NCBI GenBank assembly: GCA_964524835.1
Contig: CAZGEG010000023.1
Span: forward strand, 16,781 to 80,780
Direction: 5' to 3'
Source: JACRCG01 sp964524835
Lineage (GTDB): Bacteria > Desulfobacterota > Desulfuromonadia > Geobacterales > Pseudopelobacteraceae
Length of the DNA stretch: 64,000 nt
Shown: positions 46,944 to 56,359 of the stretch, in pieces
Position numbering within the stretch: position 1 is the first letter of the stretch
Layout: the number at the start of each line of letters is the position of its first letter
The notes under the pieces: generated by a model
The model's database searches: none
Told to the model about the DNA's origin: nothing
Seen by the model: only the letters and a program-made list of their open reading frames with translations
Translations under genes and position numbers: made by a program

Positions 46944-49900
46944 ATGTTGAGAAACAAGATAACCGCCCCCAGTCTTCCTGCCAGCATCGTGCAGAGAGAA
47001 CGACTGTTTCACCTTTTGGAAGTTAACAGCGAGAAACCTGTCAAATGGATATCCGGCCCCGGCGGTTCTGGCAAAACCACCCTCGTTTCCAGCTATCTTG
47101 AATCACGCAAGCTGCCTGCAATATGGTATCAGATTGACCAAAGAGATTCCGACCCTGCCACGTTTTTTTATTATATGGGACTGGCAATGAGGAATTGTGC
47201 CACCCCGGACCAAGAGTCTTTGCCGCTGCTGACCCCTGAATACCTTGCCGGCATCAAGACTTTTACCCGCCATTACTTTGAAACACTCTTTACTCAGTTG
47301 CCCGTCCCTTACGCAGTTGTTCTCGACAATTATCAGGACGTTTCTTCCTCTTCCCTGTTTCAAGAGATAATATTGGAGGGGCTTTCCTTGATTCCGGACG
47401 GGATTACTGTCATCGTCCTGAGCAGGAACGAACCGCCTCCTGTACTTACACTGCATGATACAGCCAAATGCTTTGATTTCCTCGGATGGAACGACATTCG
47501 TTTTTCCTTCGACGAGGCAAGGCAATTTGCCGGGATACAAACGGTAAGCCCACTAGAAACCGGAGCATTTACAAGGCTGTACGCCAAAACAGACGGGTGG
47601 ATTGCAGGCCTGCTCCTGATCCTGGAGAGCCAGAAGGAGAGCGCCCTTGATTATCAATTGCTGGAAAATATGCCTCTCGACAAGGTCTTCGACTACTTCG
47701 CCGAAAAAATCTTCGATGAAAGCGATTCTGAACTTCAGCTGTTTTTGCTAAAAACCGCCTTTGTTTCAGGAATAACTGCACGCATGGCGGAACAACTCAC
47801 CGGCGTCGGGAGTTCCGAGCAGATCCTCTCCCGGCTGTGCCGTAACCGTTTCTTCACGGAAAGACACTCGCCGGATAACCCCATCTACCAGTACCACCCA
47901 TTATTCAGGGAGTTCCTTCTTACATTGGCGGTGAAAACTTTTCCGGCCAGCGAAGTGAGAGAGATCAGGCGCACGGCCGCCTCATTTTTGGAAAAAGCAG
48001 GCCGGACAGAAGACGCAGCGGGCCTACTTATTGAAGCTGCCGACTGGGACGTTTTAGCGGATCTGGTTCTGAATGCAGCACCAATCTTTGCATCCGAAGG
48101 AAGAAGTGAAGCCGTGCATACCTGGTTGGGGAGCATTCCTGGAGAGATAGTGGAACGTGTCCCCGGACTCCTATACTGGAAAGGGGTCTGCCTTCTGCTG
48201 CATTCGCCATCACAGAGCCGGATTTGTTTTCGCAAATCCTTTGATCTCTATTTCCAGGCAAACGACCGGGTCGGCATGTGTCTCTCCTGGACCGGCGGGG
48301 CAGAAGTATCCCTGTACGACGGGGAGTTCACCCCCCTGGACGAGTGGCTATCCCTGCTGGAAGGAATGCACCTGGATGACGTTGTCTTCCCTTCACAGCA
48401 ACTGGAAGGCCAGGTATCCATGAGTATCTTTAACGCCATGGCATTCAGACAGCCGCAGCACCCTGACATCAACAAATGGCGCGAACGGGGCGCACCGTTT
48501 GTGCGCGGCAACGGAGACATCAATTTACGCCTGCAGGCCGCGATCCAGCTTGCTGTCCACGACCTGTGGAAGGGAAACTTCGGCCGGGCGACTTTTATGT
48601 TGGAGCAGGCTCAGGACTTGGCTCGTTCCAGCAGGATCTCTCCCATGACCGATATCACCATCAGAAACGGTCAGGTGTTGCATGCTTTTTTTACCGGGAC
48701 AATGGCGTTTGGAGTTACGGCCGCAATTGATGCGGTACGGATGGCGGACGAGACCGGAGTTCATGTGTTGGACCGCCAGGTTTTGGGCAACGGGGCTGCT
48801 TGCGCCCTCAGCATCGGAGATTTCGTTGCGGCCGATGAACTTTTGAAAAAGATGGAGAGCAGTTTAAGGGAGGGGTGGGGGTGGAAAAGGTTTGATATGG
48901 GCTATCTTCATTTACTGCGCGGTTGGCAGAAGAGTCACCGCAATGATTTCCAGGCAGCTTCCCAACACCTGGAACTTACCGTGGACGGCATGCATAGCTG
49001 TGGATTCGTGGCGGCAGAGGCATTGGGGCTTGAGCTTATGGCACGGAATCTTCGCGAAATGGGTATTGCAGAACGTGCCGATGGCTATCTTGCGCAGGCG
49101 AGCCAGATCGCCTGCGGAATGAAGAGCGGATTTCTTGAGTTTTATTGCCTCTGCAACAGCATCCACTTGGCACTGGACGCTTCCCGGGAATTTGAGGCAA
49201 TCAGCTTGCTGCGTCAAGCGATGGCGCTCGGCAGTAGAGGAGGGTATGCGGGCAATTGGTTCTGGCGGCGCCCTTCATCCTTGCTGCGGTTATGTGTCAA
49301 GGCCCTTGAAAACGACATCGAGGTGGATTATGTCCGGGGACTCATCCGCAGATGGTCACTGGTGCCGGAAACGCCTCCCCTGCATCTGGACGCCTGGCCC
49401 TGGCCGATGAGAATCCACACCCTCGGCACCTTTGAACTGATACGGGACAACGAACCTGTTGCCCTGACAGGTAAAGTGAAAAAACCGCTGGAACTATTGA
49501 AAGCGATCATTGCCTTGGGCGGGAAGAATGTGTCACTGGAGCGTCTGGCCGACGCATTATGGCCGGAAGTAGATGGCGACTTGGCCCAGCGCTCCTTTGA
49601 CACCACCTTGCACCGTTTGCGCAAGCTGTTGGGTTGCGAGAAGGTACTTCAACTTCAGGACGGCAGGCTATCTATTGACTCGAGGTATTGTTGGATAGAT
49701 GCCTGGGCCTTCGAGCGTCAATGCGGGGAAATCGAGGATGCGTTGAAAGTAGCAAGGCAACGGAAGGATACGAAGAGATTAGCCCGTTATCTTGAGAAAG
49801 GGGTCTCCATGTATAAAGGGAGTTTCCTTCCCGACGACACGGAACTGGAATGGACAACCTCGCTGCGGGAGCATATGCGCAGCAGATTCCTCCACTTTCT

Positions 49901-50159
49901 CGGGAGTGCAGGCGGCCATTACGAAGCTCTGAAGCAATGGGAGAATGCTGCGGCATGCTATCGAAAAGGGCTTCAGCTGGACTGCCTAGCCGAGGAGTAT
50001 TATCAAAGGCTGATGGTTTGCAAACAGCATCTGGGACAGACTGCGCAGGCGGTGAAGACCTACCAGCGCTGTTGCTCAGCGTTGTCAGAGGGTCTCGATC
50101 TGTCCCCTTCACCGAAGACGGAAGAAATTTACTTTAGTCTGATAAATAAGTTCAATTAG
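46944..50159 (+). CDS. STAND-ATPase transcriptional regulator with winged-helix and BTAD domains
   Basis: The ATG at 46944 (MLRNKITAPSLPASIVQRER) matches the MalT/LuxR-like family start; GGGAGA lies 9 bases upstream. The 1071-residue protein has a MalT-like NTPase (Walker A GPGGSGKT at 38-45, Walker B AVVLDNYQDV), a long helical/TPR middle (about 350-800), an OmpR-like winged helix starting IHTLGTFELIRDNEPVALTG near 822, and a C-terminal BTAD domain (about 915-1071). MalT-type sensors normally end in a LuxR helix; this one ends like a SARP. It probably binds direct repeats such as those at 50407-50428 upstream of the next genes. The inducer is unknown. Confidence 0.88.
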   Translation: MLRNKITAPSLPASIVQRERLFHLLEVNSEKPVKWISGPGGSGKTTLVSSYLESRKLPAIWYQIDQRDSDPATFFYYMGLAMRNCATPDQESLPLLTPEYLAGIKTFTRHYFETLFTQLPVPYAVVLDNYQDVSSSSLFQEIILEGLSLIPDGITVIVLSRNEPPPVLTLHDTAKCFDFLGWNDIRFSFDEARQFAGIQTVSPLETGAFTRLYAKTDGWIAGLLLILESQKESALDYQLLENMPLDKVFDYFAEKIFDESDSELQLFLLKTAFVSGITARMAEQLTGVGSSEQILSRLCRNRFFTERHSPDNPIYQYHPLFREFLLTLAVKTFPASEVREIRRTAASFLEKAGRTEDAAGLLIEAADWDVLADLVLNAAPIFASEGRSEAVHTWLGSIPGEIVERVPGLLYWKGVCLLLHSPSQSRICFRKSFDLYFQANDRVGMCLSWTGGAEVSLYDGEFTPLDEWLSLLEGMHLDDVVFPSQQLEGQVSMSIFNAMAFRQPQHPDINKWRERGAPFVRGNGDINLRLQAAIQLAVHDLWKGNFGRATFMLEQAQDLARSSRISPMTDITIRNGQVLHAFFTGTMAFGVTAAIDAVRMADETGVHVLDRQVLGNGAACALSIGDFVAADELLKKMESSLREGWGWKRFDMGYLHLLRGWQKSHRNDFQAASQHLELTVDGMHSCGFVAAEALGLELMARNLREMGIAERADGYLAQASQIACGMKSGFLEFYCLCNSIHLALDASREFEAISLLRQAMALGSRGGYAGNWFWRRPSSLLRLCVKALENDIEVDYVRGLIRRWSLVPETPPLHLDAWPWPMRIHTLGTFELIRDNEPVALTGKVKKPLELLKAIIALGGKNVSLERLADALWPEVDGDLAQRSFDTTLHRLRKLLGCEKVLQLQDGRLSIDSRYCWIDAWAFERQCGEIEDALKVARQRKDTKRLARYLEKGVSMYKGSFLPDDTELEWTTSLREHMRSRFLHFLGSAGGHYEALKQWENAAACYRKGLQLDCLAEEYYQRLMVCKQHLGQTAQAVKTYQRCCSALSEGLDLSPSPKTEEIYFSLINKFN

Positions 50160-50406
50160 CTAGTGTTGCCGAAGACCGGATCAGGAAGCAACGGTGCCAT
50201 ATATTTCATCTTCCCCCATTCACCCCAGTCCATGAAATCGATATTGTTTATTCGACAAGGCGAGAGATGATTTTAGCAATCTGTCGTAGTTATTTGTGTT
50301 TATTTTTGCTTTATTGCCTGTTTAATCTCACCTTTAAACCAAAATCAGATATATTTCAGTGAGTTACAAAGCAAAGTTTCTTGAATATCGTTTAACTATT
50401 TTCCTC
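50160..50406. other. Intergenic stretch after the BTAD regulator
   Basis: No gene start and no clear terminator was seen. On the minus strand a short open stretch reads FMDWGEWGKMKYMAPLLPDP, which looks protein-like but has no recognised family and may be a remnant. Confidence 0.3.
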
Positions 50407-50444
50407 CATCTGTAAGTCATCTGTAAGTTCCCTTCCTTTATAGT
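50407..50444 (+). promoter_or_regulatory. SARP-style direct repeat and -10 box
   Basis: CATCTGTAAGT occurs twice in tandem (50407-50417, 50418-50428), an exact 11-bp period. A -10 box TATAGT follows at 50439-50444, 11 bases after the second CTGTAAG heptamer. SARP regulators bind heptamer repeats with 11-bp period a short distance upstream of the -10 box. The gene just upstream encodes a SARP-like protein, so this is its likely operator. Confidence 0.6.
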
Positions 50445-50490
50445 CCCCTCAACATTAATCCAATTCCTGATTGTTCTTTAGAGGCTTTAA

Positions 50491-50688
50491 ATGGATTGCT
50501 ATATCGTCCGTATCTACAGGCGTACCGGCGAACCTCCCGAGCTTGCGGGACACGTTGAAAAAGTGGGAACAGAAATGAAAGAGATTTTTCACAATTCTAG
50601 TGAGCTTGTGAAGATATTTATGAGCGACTATGAATTGTGCGGGATAAATGTGACTGGAAACGAAGCTGCGGAAGAAGGATGTCAATAG
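50491..50688 (+). CDS. Small 65-residue protein
   Basis: An ATG with AGAGG 7 bases upstream opens MDCYIVRIYRRTGEPPELAG, continuing with a GHVEKVGTEMKEIFHNSSELVKIFMSD segment. The pattern (a strand with Y-V-R-I-Y-R-R, then a helix) looks like a compact alpha/beta fold, and I recall similar short proteins in Geobacter genomes. It is the first gene after the putative SARP operator and precedes the two IPT lipoproteins. No function can be assigned. Confidence 0.65.
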   Translation: MDCYIVRIYRRTGEPPELAGHVEKVGTEMKEIFHNSSELVKIFMSDYELCGINVTGNEAAEEGCQ

Positions 50689-50819
50689 ATATGGGGGGGC
50701 ATCATGATGATATCAATGACGAAGAATCTGTATTGCCACCCATTTTATGGACAAAGCTGAAAGGGAATTAGATTTAAACCGGTTTTACGAATGAAATCTT
50801 GCTACACGGAGGTTACGAA

Positions 50820-52340
50820 ATGAAAAGGATTCTTGCAGGTATGCTTGTGGTTGTGTCAATGGCGTTGTCCGGCTGTGGCGGCGGTGGTGGCGGTGGCGGC
50901 GTCCAGACACCGTTGACGGTATCTGGAACGGTATCAAAAGGGGCAGCATTACCCGCAGGGACCGTGGTAACGCTCAAGGACTCTAAAGGTGTGTCAAAAA
51001 CCACATCAATCGTCGGCACAATTGGCGCATACAGCATTGTAGTTGACGGTTTAACGGCACCTTACGTTCTAAGTGCCGGCGGGTTTTACTCCCTTGCCTC
51101 GGCACCCGGCACAACGAACATAAACCCACTAACGCACCTCAACATGCAGCTCGCGCTCGGAACGCCAACGATAGGTGACACCACGGTGATCCCTTCAAAT
51201 CTCCAGACTCAGTTCACAGCCGTAGCGACCGATTTGAAGACAAAAACCGATTTGATGTACCCTCCATTGGTAACCGCCACACAAAAAGATTATCTCAATG
51301 GGAACATCACAATTGATGCTGGTGTGGATAAGATTTTCAGTTCACTTACTCTAACCCCGCCTGATGCCTCCGGCAATTTCTCGGCTTCAGTGGGCGGGCA
51401 GCAGATACTCAGCGGTACAAGATCGAATGGAGTAGCGACAATAACTGCTAACGCAACAGCTATTTCCTCCGTCAAGAACATGATTTTCCAGCCCTCCATA
51501 ACCGGCATGACTCCGGCGACAGGCCTACCAGGAACGACTGTTACTATTACCGGGACAAATTTCAGCGTCAACGCCGCGAGCAACACCGTCAAATTCAACC
51601 GAATCTTGGCGACTGTAACGGCGGCAACAGCAACCTCGCTTACCGTTACTGTCCCCACTGGAGCCACAACCGGCACCATCTCTGTTACCACGGCAGGCAT
51701 GACGGCGACTTCGGCTGGTAGCTTTGGCGTTGCAAAAGCACCTTATATCTACGGGGCAATTTACTGGGAGGTCGGCTATTCACCGGCAAACGGTACAGAA
51801 ACCTGGATGATGAAATTTGGTCGGGGGAGCCAGATCGGCAAAGCGATAGTTTTGACGGCTGAGGATAAAGCCGACCACAGTCTCGACTCGGTTATCGCAT
51901 ATGCTCGGTCGTTGCCAACAGAATTCGAGAATTTGCTCAAAAAACTGTGGGATGCCAGTACGTATCCTCCCGAAGGAACCATACTGAGCGTACTCGGAAA
52001 TGCGATTAACAACGCGGTGGCCAATCAGACCGAAGACGCGGTGCAAAGGGCGGTAACCGGATTTACAGCCGCCGGATTCCCGGCTGCAGCAACAGGAGGA
52101 GCGGGTGGGACAGGAACCCTCGCAGCCTGCGCAGATGTTGTATACCCTGGCGACAAGTCATCTCCTCAAATTTACATTTACGATGCAATTGCGCAGTTTG
52201 ATGCATGCGCATTGGCTGCGACGAAAGACGAGAGGTATAGGAGTGACGGGAATATGCAATGTGAAGTACTTGCAGGAACGAACGCGGCAACTGGCAACAC
52301 CTTCACGCCACTGTTCTGCTCAGGCTCTTTTATGAAATAA
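50820..52340 (+). CDS. IPT/TIG-domain lipoprotein
   Basis: From the ATG at 50820 (GGAGG ribosome-binding site) the product is 506 residues. The lipoprotein signal MKRILAGMLVVVSMALSGC (Cys19) is followed by a glycine run. An N-terminal carboxypeptidase-regulatory-like beta domain (about 30-90) and a helical region precede an IPT/TIG domain (about 225-310; ITGMTPATGLPGTTVTITGTNFS). The C-terminal 190 residues are cysteine-containing and unassigned. It is a surface- or periplasm-anchored protein related in its IPT module to the next gene. Confidence 0.75.
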   Translation: MKRILAGMLVVVSMALSGCGGGGGGGGVQTPLTVSGTVSKGAALPAGTVVTLKDSKGVSKTTSIVGTIGAYSIVVDGLTAPYVLSAGGFYSLASAPGTTNINPLTHLNMQLALGTPTIGDTTVIPSNLQTQFTAVATDLKTKTDLMYPPLVTATQKDYLNGNITIDAGVDKIFSSLTLTPPDASGNFSASVGGQQILSGTRSNGVATITANATAISSVKNMIFQPSITGMTPATGLPGTTVTITGTNFSVNAASNTVKFNRILATVTAATATSLTVTVPTGATTGTISVTTAGMTATSAGSFGVAKAPYIYGAIYWEVGYSPANGTETWMMKFGRGSQIGKAIVLTAEDKADHSLDSVIAYARSLPTEFENLLKKLWDASTYPPEGTILSVLGNAINNAVANQTEDAVQRAVTGFTAAGFPAAATGGAGGTGTLAACADVVYPGDKSSPQIYIYDAIAQFDACALAATKDERYRSDGNMQCEVLAGTNAATGNTFTPLFCSGSFMK

Positions 52341-52383
52341 GAGGAGATCGAGGGAATGACGTCCCATCATGTGAGGAGATTTT

Positions 52384-54576
52384 ATGAAAATTACTAAGCT
52401 CTGGCTGTTAACAGGTATGGTAATGACCCTGTCCCTTGGCGGCTGCACCGGCGGCACGTCGAAACCGGCGCCGGCGCCGCCTGCGGTAACATTGAAAAAC
52501 GTGACACTGAGTACTATCTCTGACCGAACCACGAACGATGCGGTCTCTATCCTCAAGTCCGCGAGCGGCGAGTATATCGCCTACTTCGCAGCTGAGCCAG
52601 GTGGTGTGGTGACGCAGGCCATGGTATATTCGCATGCCGGCACATCCCATACAGTGTATTACGACAACTCCGGTAACTGCTCTAAAGTCGTTGACAACTC
52701 AAGCGGCACTTATCTGCTCTTGCACCCACGTGCCGACGGCCAGGGCATGGAGTATGTGCGCTTTGGCCCGAGCGGTACGTTTTTAGACGGCTATGCCATT
52801 GTCTATGCTAATGGTGCGTGGAATACCGCCCCAATACTAGGTATCCCGGCCAGTTCGGCCAACTACGGCGCCGCAGTCTATGGCACCCTGACTCCGGTCC
52901 CGGCCGCTATGGCCAAGCTTTTTGCCTCGTCAACCGCCGCTAAAGAGGCCGTCTTCAAGGAGGCGGCGTATGTAGTAACGCTGGCTGATATCGCGAACCT
53001 AAAAAGTAGCGTCTGTCTGTTCGGTTTTGGCATGATTATCGGTGGCCCAACAAACCCAGTCGGCATACTTTCCATGATTGCCGGAGCTGCCAAGGCTGGC
53101 GAGGCTCTGGCCAACATCCAGAAAAACAACTTTGGCGTGCTTGATGGCGTTACCGGCGCTTTCATCAAAGAACTTGACAACGGTCAGGAGACCGCTGCCG
53201 CTGGCGCCGCCGTGATCAGTAGTTACCGGCAGAACGGCACTCTTGCCGGGACTAATGTGCTGCCGACCAGTGAGACGATTGCGGTGGCTGATTTGACTGT
53301 TCGACCCAGGCCTTTAGCTGATACTACTCCGGCCGTGGTAACGCTGCCGGTCACTACGGCGACCTCCAGTGTTCCTGTGCCGCGCCAGGCACCAGCGCTG
53401 GTTTCCTCGGTATCTCCGGATGTTGCCAAGGTTGGAGTGCCGCTGTCGCTGGTGGTTCACGGCACCGGCCTTAATAGCTGGGGCAGCAGCCTGACACTGC
53501 AGGTCGGCGGCTGTCCGGACGCCCTGCTGGTTGGTGGCACCGACACAGCCCTCACTTTCGCTTGTACACCAGACACTGCCGGACCGCAAAACGGCACGGT
53601 ATTTGACAACGCTGGCGGTGTGCAGCTCGCCGCGTTCATGCTCGACATCAACGGCGTCGATCTCCCCCAGGTAGCCAGTGTCACCCCGTCACACGCAACC
53701 CTCAACGTACCAACCACTTTTACTGTTTCCGGCACCGAATTCATTGCTGGCATGGGCTTCAATCTCGAAGGGTGTGGCGACAGCGGTGAACTTGCCGGTG
53801 GCACCGCCACAACCCGCCAGTTCAGGTGCACGCCCGGAGCAACCGGCCCGATGATTGGCTACATCAAGGATAAGCCATACGGCACGACCAGTTACACCTT
53901 CCATGTCCAGGTGGATAACGCCCCTGTTGTAGTAGCACCGGCCCCGAAGATAACCAGCTTTACACCAGCGAGCGGATCAATCGGCACCTCGGTGACTATC
54001 GCCGGTACCGACATCAATACCACCGTGTCTAACAATATCGTCCGTATTAACGGCGTTCAGACGACCGTCACTGCTGCCACGGCAACTTCGATCACTTTTA
54101 CTATTCCTGCTGGCGCCTCCAGCGGGACGCTAACGCTTACCACTTCGAGCGGCACGGCCACTTCGACGCACAGCTTCACCATTACTGCCGCTGGAGGCAC
54201 CACGGACGATGTTTTTGTGCTCGGTAACCAGGCGTGGAGCCCGCTGATCTATAACAATAATTCTTATTACTCCGGCACTAACCCAAGTACCCCTTACGCA
54301 GTCACCCTGTGCGAATGGCGCAACCAACCTGGCAAATACGGCAGTGGTTTCGGTACCGGCTGGCGTGTCCCGACCAAGGCAGAGTTGCTCACCCTGGTCG
54401 CATCCAGCTATGTAAACTGGAAGCCGCGTACGGCAGATTATGATTACGTCGTCTGGAGCAGCACCACGGGAGTACCGCAGAGCGGCTATCCGACCCAGGC
54501 CGTTGTTAACCTGCTTAACGGGGTGTCGATAGATACCCTTTATGTCAATACCACCATCTGCGTGCGGCCAAACTAA
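52384..54576 (+). CDS. Lipoprotein with IPT domains and DUF1566 C-terminus
   Basis: A 730-residue lipoprotein: signal MKITKLWLLTGMVMTLSLGGC (lipobox Cys21), an N-terminal region of about 300 residues, two atypical Ig-like modules (ALVSSVSPDVAKVGVPLSL and LPQVASVTPSHATLNVPTTF), a classic IPT/TIG module (ITSFTPASGSIGTSVTIAGTD) and a C-terminal DUF1566/Lcl-like domain (GTGWRVPTKAELLTLV ... TICVRPN). DUF1566 modules resemble fibre- or adhesin-tip domains. The IPT module shares VTAATATS and GTLTLTT-type phrases with the preceding lipoprotein, implying duplication. GAGGAG precedes the ATG. Confidence 0.78.
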   Translation: MKITKLWLLTGMVMTLSLGGCTGGTSKPAPAPPAVTLKNVTLSTISDRTTNDAVSILKSASGEYIAYFAAEPGGVVTQAMVYSHAGTSHTVYYDNSGNCSKVVDNSSGTYLLLHPRADGQGMEYVRFGPSGTFLDGYAIVYANGAWNTAPILGIPASSANYGAAVYGTLTPVPAAMAKLFASSTAAKEAVFKEAAYVVTLADIANLKSSVCLFGFGMIIGGPTNPVGILSMIAGAAKAGEALANIQKNNFGVLDGVTGAFIKELDNGQETAAAGAAVISSYRQNGTLAGTNVLPTSETIAVADLTVRPRPLADTTPAVVTLPVTTATSSVPVPRQAPALVSSVSPDVAKVGVPLSLVVHGTGLNSWGSSLTLQVGGCPDALLVGGTDTALTFACTPDTAGPQNGTVFDNAGGVQLAAFMLDINGVDLPQVASVTPSHATLNVPTTFTVSGTEFIAGMGFNLEGCGDSGELAGGTATTRQFRCTPGATGPMIGYIKDKPYGTTSYTFHVQVDNAPVVVAPAPKITSFTPASGSIGTSVTIAGTDINTTVSNNIVRINGVQTTVTAATATSITFTIPAGASSGTLTLTTSSGTATSTHSFTITAAGGTTDDVFVLGNQAWSPLIYNNNSYYSGTNPSTPYAVTLCEWRNQPGKYGSGFGTGWRVPTKAELLTLVASSYVNWKPRTADYDYVVWSSTTGVPQSGYPTQAVVNLLNGVSIDTLYVNTTICVRPN

Positions 54577-54604
54577 CTACCCAGTTGCCGTTCGTCGTTT
54601 ATGC

Positions 54605-54642
54605 AATAGCCCCTCACAGCCACGCGGCTGTGAGGGGCTATT
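54605..54642 (+). terminator. Strong hairpin after the lipoprotein genes
   Basis: A 17-bp perfect stem (AATAGCCCCTCACAGCC and its complement) around a CACGC-type loop. The U-tract is weak (ATTTAT), but hairpin strength supports termination. Confidence 0.8.
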
Positions 54643-54810
54643 TATGGTATTGATCGGGAGACGTAAGGGGAGGCCACTTTGGTAGACTGAAAAAGTGGAC
54701 ACCATAAACGAGTCAGAATTAGTATTTGACACAGTATTGACTATATTCATTAAGATGTTAAAGCCTATTTCCCAGTTCTCATTTCCATCACCAGTGGGCC
54801 GCCATTCATC

Positions 54811-54848
54811 GAAAAGGTCACTTTTCTCCGGAAAAGTGGCCTTTTTTC
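54811..54848 (+). terminator. Second copy of the tRNA-Glu-type terminator
   Basis: GAAAAGGTCACTTTTC-TCCG-GAAAAGTGGCCTTTTTT is a 16-bp near-perfect hairpin. AAAAGGTCACTTTTC and AGTGGCCTTTTTTCTTT are shared exactly with the tRNA-Glu terminator at 46384-46422, and both are preceded by GCCATT (46376, 54801). No gene ends just before it, so it is probably a duplicated boundary of the 46-55 kb segment. Confidence 0.7.
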
Positions 54849-54871
54849 TTTTTCGTATACTCAAACTTGCA

Positions 54872-55042
54872 TCAGTGAATTTTCCCCTGCCGGATTACAT
54901 CTATCCTTTTGTTGTCGCCATCGAGAGGAATAAGCCGCCATACATGCCCGCATGAACATTCCTTTATGGGGCTTTCTTTTGACGTAAACCCCCGTGCTTC
55001 GTAGACATCGATCTTCCTGTTTTGGCAATTCGGACATTTCAT
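54872..55042 (-). CDS. Small zinc-ribbon protein
   Basis: From the ATG at 55042 (AGGAG, 8 bases upstream) the product is 56 residues. CPNC (Cys3, Cys6) and CSCGH (Cys29, Cys31) form a zinc ribbon; the rest is short and basic to neutral. Longer in-frame starts lack ribosome-binding sites. Such proteins may bind nucleic acid or partner proteins; the function is unknown. It sits alone just beyond the duplicated terminator. Confidence 0.7.
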   Translation of the reverse strand: MKCPNCQNRKIDVYEARGFTSKESPIKECSCGHVWRLIPLDGDNKRIDVIRQGKIH

Positions 55043-55288
55043 GTGTACACTCCTGAATCTTTCTGCTGCACCTGAAAAAGGTATTACGGTGTGGTACTCG
55101 TCGCCTGCCGCCATACTCTTGACAACCGGTAGACTTCACAATTCTGAACCTCAGGAGAATACTGCTTAGCCTGACATACTTTGGGTTGCCCGGGAAGATA
55201 GAACCGGGTTCCTCTAGTCCTGCCACTTCATTAATTCATTGTAAAGCGTAATAACAACCCCGCCTGGGTGACAGCGCCAGCGGGAGCA

Positions 55289-56011
55289 TCATTCGTTGCT
55301 ACTTTCCTCCCCGGTGGTTTTTCCGGCGGGCTTCAATTGCCCGTTCGGCTCGCTGCGCTCATCCAGTGCGGCAAGCACGAGTTCCGGATTCATCGACTGC
55401 CGAAGTACCGCCGCCTCCGGGTCATGGCGATTTTTGACATTGGGCAGATCACGCCTCAGCTCTTCCAGCAGGTCGATGAGCTTGGCGGCCTTCTGCTCCG
55501 TCAGCAGCGTGACTTTCAGATCAAGATGCGCCCGCTGTTCCGCAAGCCTGGAAAGCCGGTTCTGTTTGGAAAGAACCACAATCGTGGTAAGCAGTGCGCC
55601 CAGGCCGACTATTCCCTGCAACCAGAAAAATGGCGCCGGATCGAATTCGGCCATGCCTGAATGGCGCAATATGATATTGGCGAACATCCAGAGCGCAACA
55701 AAGATCAGGATGATGCCTAGAAATGCCGGCTCCCCTATAAAACTGCTGATGCATTCCATGATACGTTGCGACTGGCTGATCTTTTGATCTTCGCGCGTGT
55801 AGAAACCAAGAACAGCCTCAAGATTCTGGCTGATCTGGTCGCGTTCGGATTCGGCCGGCATGTCGCGGGAATCCTGAGGCGCCGCCGCTTGTAGGGGAGG
55901 TATGGATATCATCCGAACACGCTTCTCCCAAAGCTTGTCGCATTGCCCGGAAATGTATTTTTCATGTGCTAACTCCAGTATTAACCGTCGGATGTCTTCG
56001 GCAGCTGCCAC
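55289..56011 (-). CDS. DUF1003 membrane protein
   Basis: A 240-residue protein starting at GTG 56011 (AGGA just upstream); ATG 55912 is an alternative start. A helical N-terminus (1-80) precedes the DUF1003 core: two membrane helices (FLGIILIFVALWMFANIIL and FWLQGIVGLGALLTTIVVL) joined by the FDPAPFFWLQ loop, then SKQNRLSRLAEQRAHLDLKVTLLTEQK, the usual cytoplasmic helix. The family is uncharacterised and often linked to cation or stress functions. A perfect sigma-54 promoter faces it about 100 bases upstream, opposite one for the GGDEF protein. Confidence 0.82.
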   Translation of the reverse strand: MAAAEDIRRLILELAHEKYISGQCDKLWEKRVRMISIPPLQAAAPQDSRDMPAESERDQISQNLEAVLGFYTREDQKISQSQRIMECISSFIGEPAFLGIILIFVALWMFANIILRHSGMAEFDPAPFFWLQGIVGLGALLTTIVVLSKQNRLSRLAEQRAHLDLKVTLLTEQKAAKLIDLLEELRRDLPNVKNRHDPEAAVLRQSMNPELVLAALDERSEPNGQLKPAGKTTGEESSNE

Positions 56012-56120
56012 GGTCCTGCGAATTACAGCAGCATATCAATGGGTTACCATCTGCGGACAGCAGCTCCGCACAGCGGGCAGAATGCTGGTCAACGCCCGCG
56101 TACTGTCAGCAAGGTAATCC

Positions 56121-56135
56121 GCAACTAACGTGCCA
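56121..56135 (-). promoter_or_regulatory. Sigma-54 promoter for the DUF1003 gene
   Basis: Minus strand TGGCACGTTAGTTGC is a full match to TGGCACG-N4-TTGC. Predicted start near 56109, about 100 bases before the GTG start. Confidence 0.78.
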
Positions 56136-56359
56136 GAAAATATCTGCGGTTATTTCGAATGCAAGCGTCTGATTATGTTGGAAAAAAACGAATGGGCATG
56201 GCCGGGTTACAAAAAAACCGTCACCTGAACCCGCAGAAGTTGGCACAACTGCCAGATGTTGCGGATAGTGTTGACGGATTCCAGTGCCCACTGAGATATC
56301 ACCTTTTGATTTGTCCTGTATTATCAGGCCACTACATCCGCCATGCTCGTAGGATATTC

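Noticed and set aside
50170..50250. Minus-strand FMDWGEWGKMKYMAPLLPDP-like peptide
   Set aside because: Protein-like but short, without a start site or recognised family; it could be a remnant but cannot be supported.
54665..54720. GACTGAAAAAGTGGACACC, reminiscent of insertion-sequence ends
   Set aside because: Only one end-like stretch and no transposase; an inverted CCACTTT/AAGTGG hairpin explains part of it.
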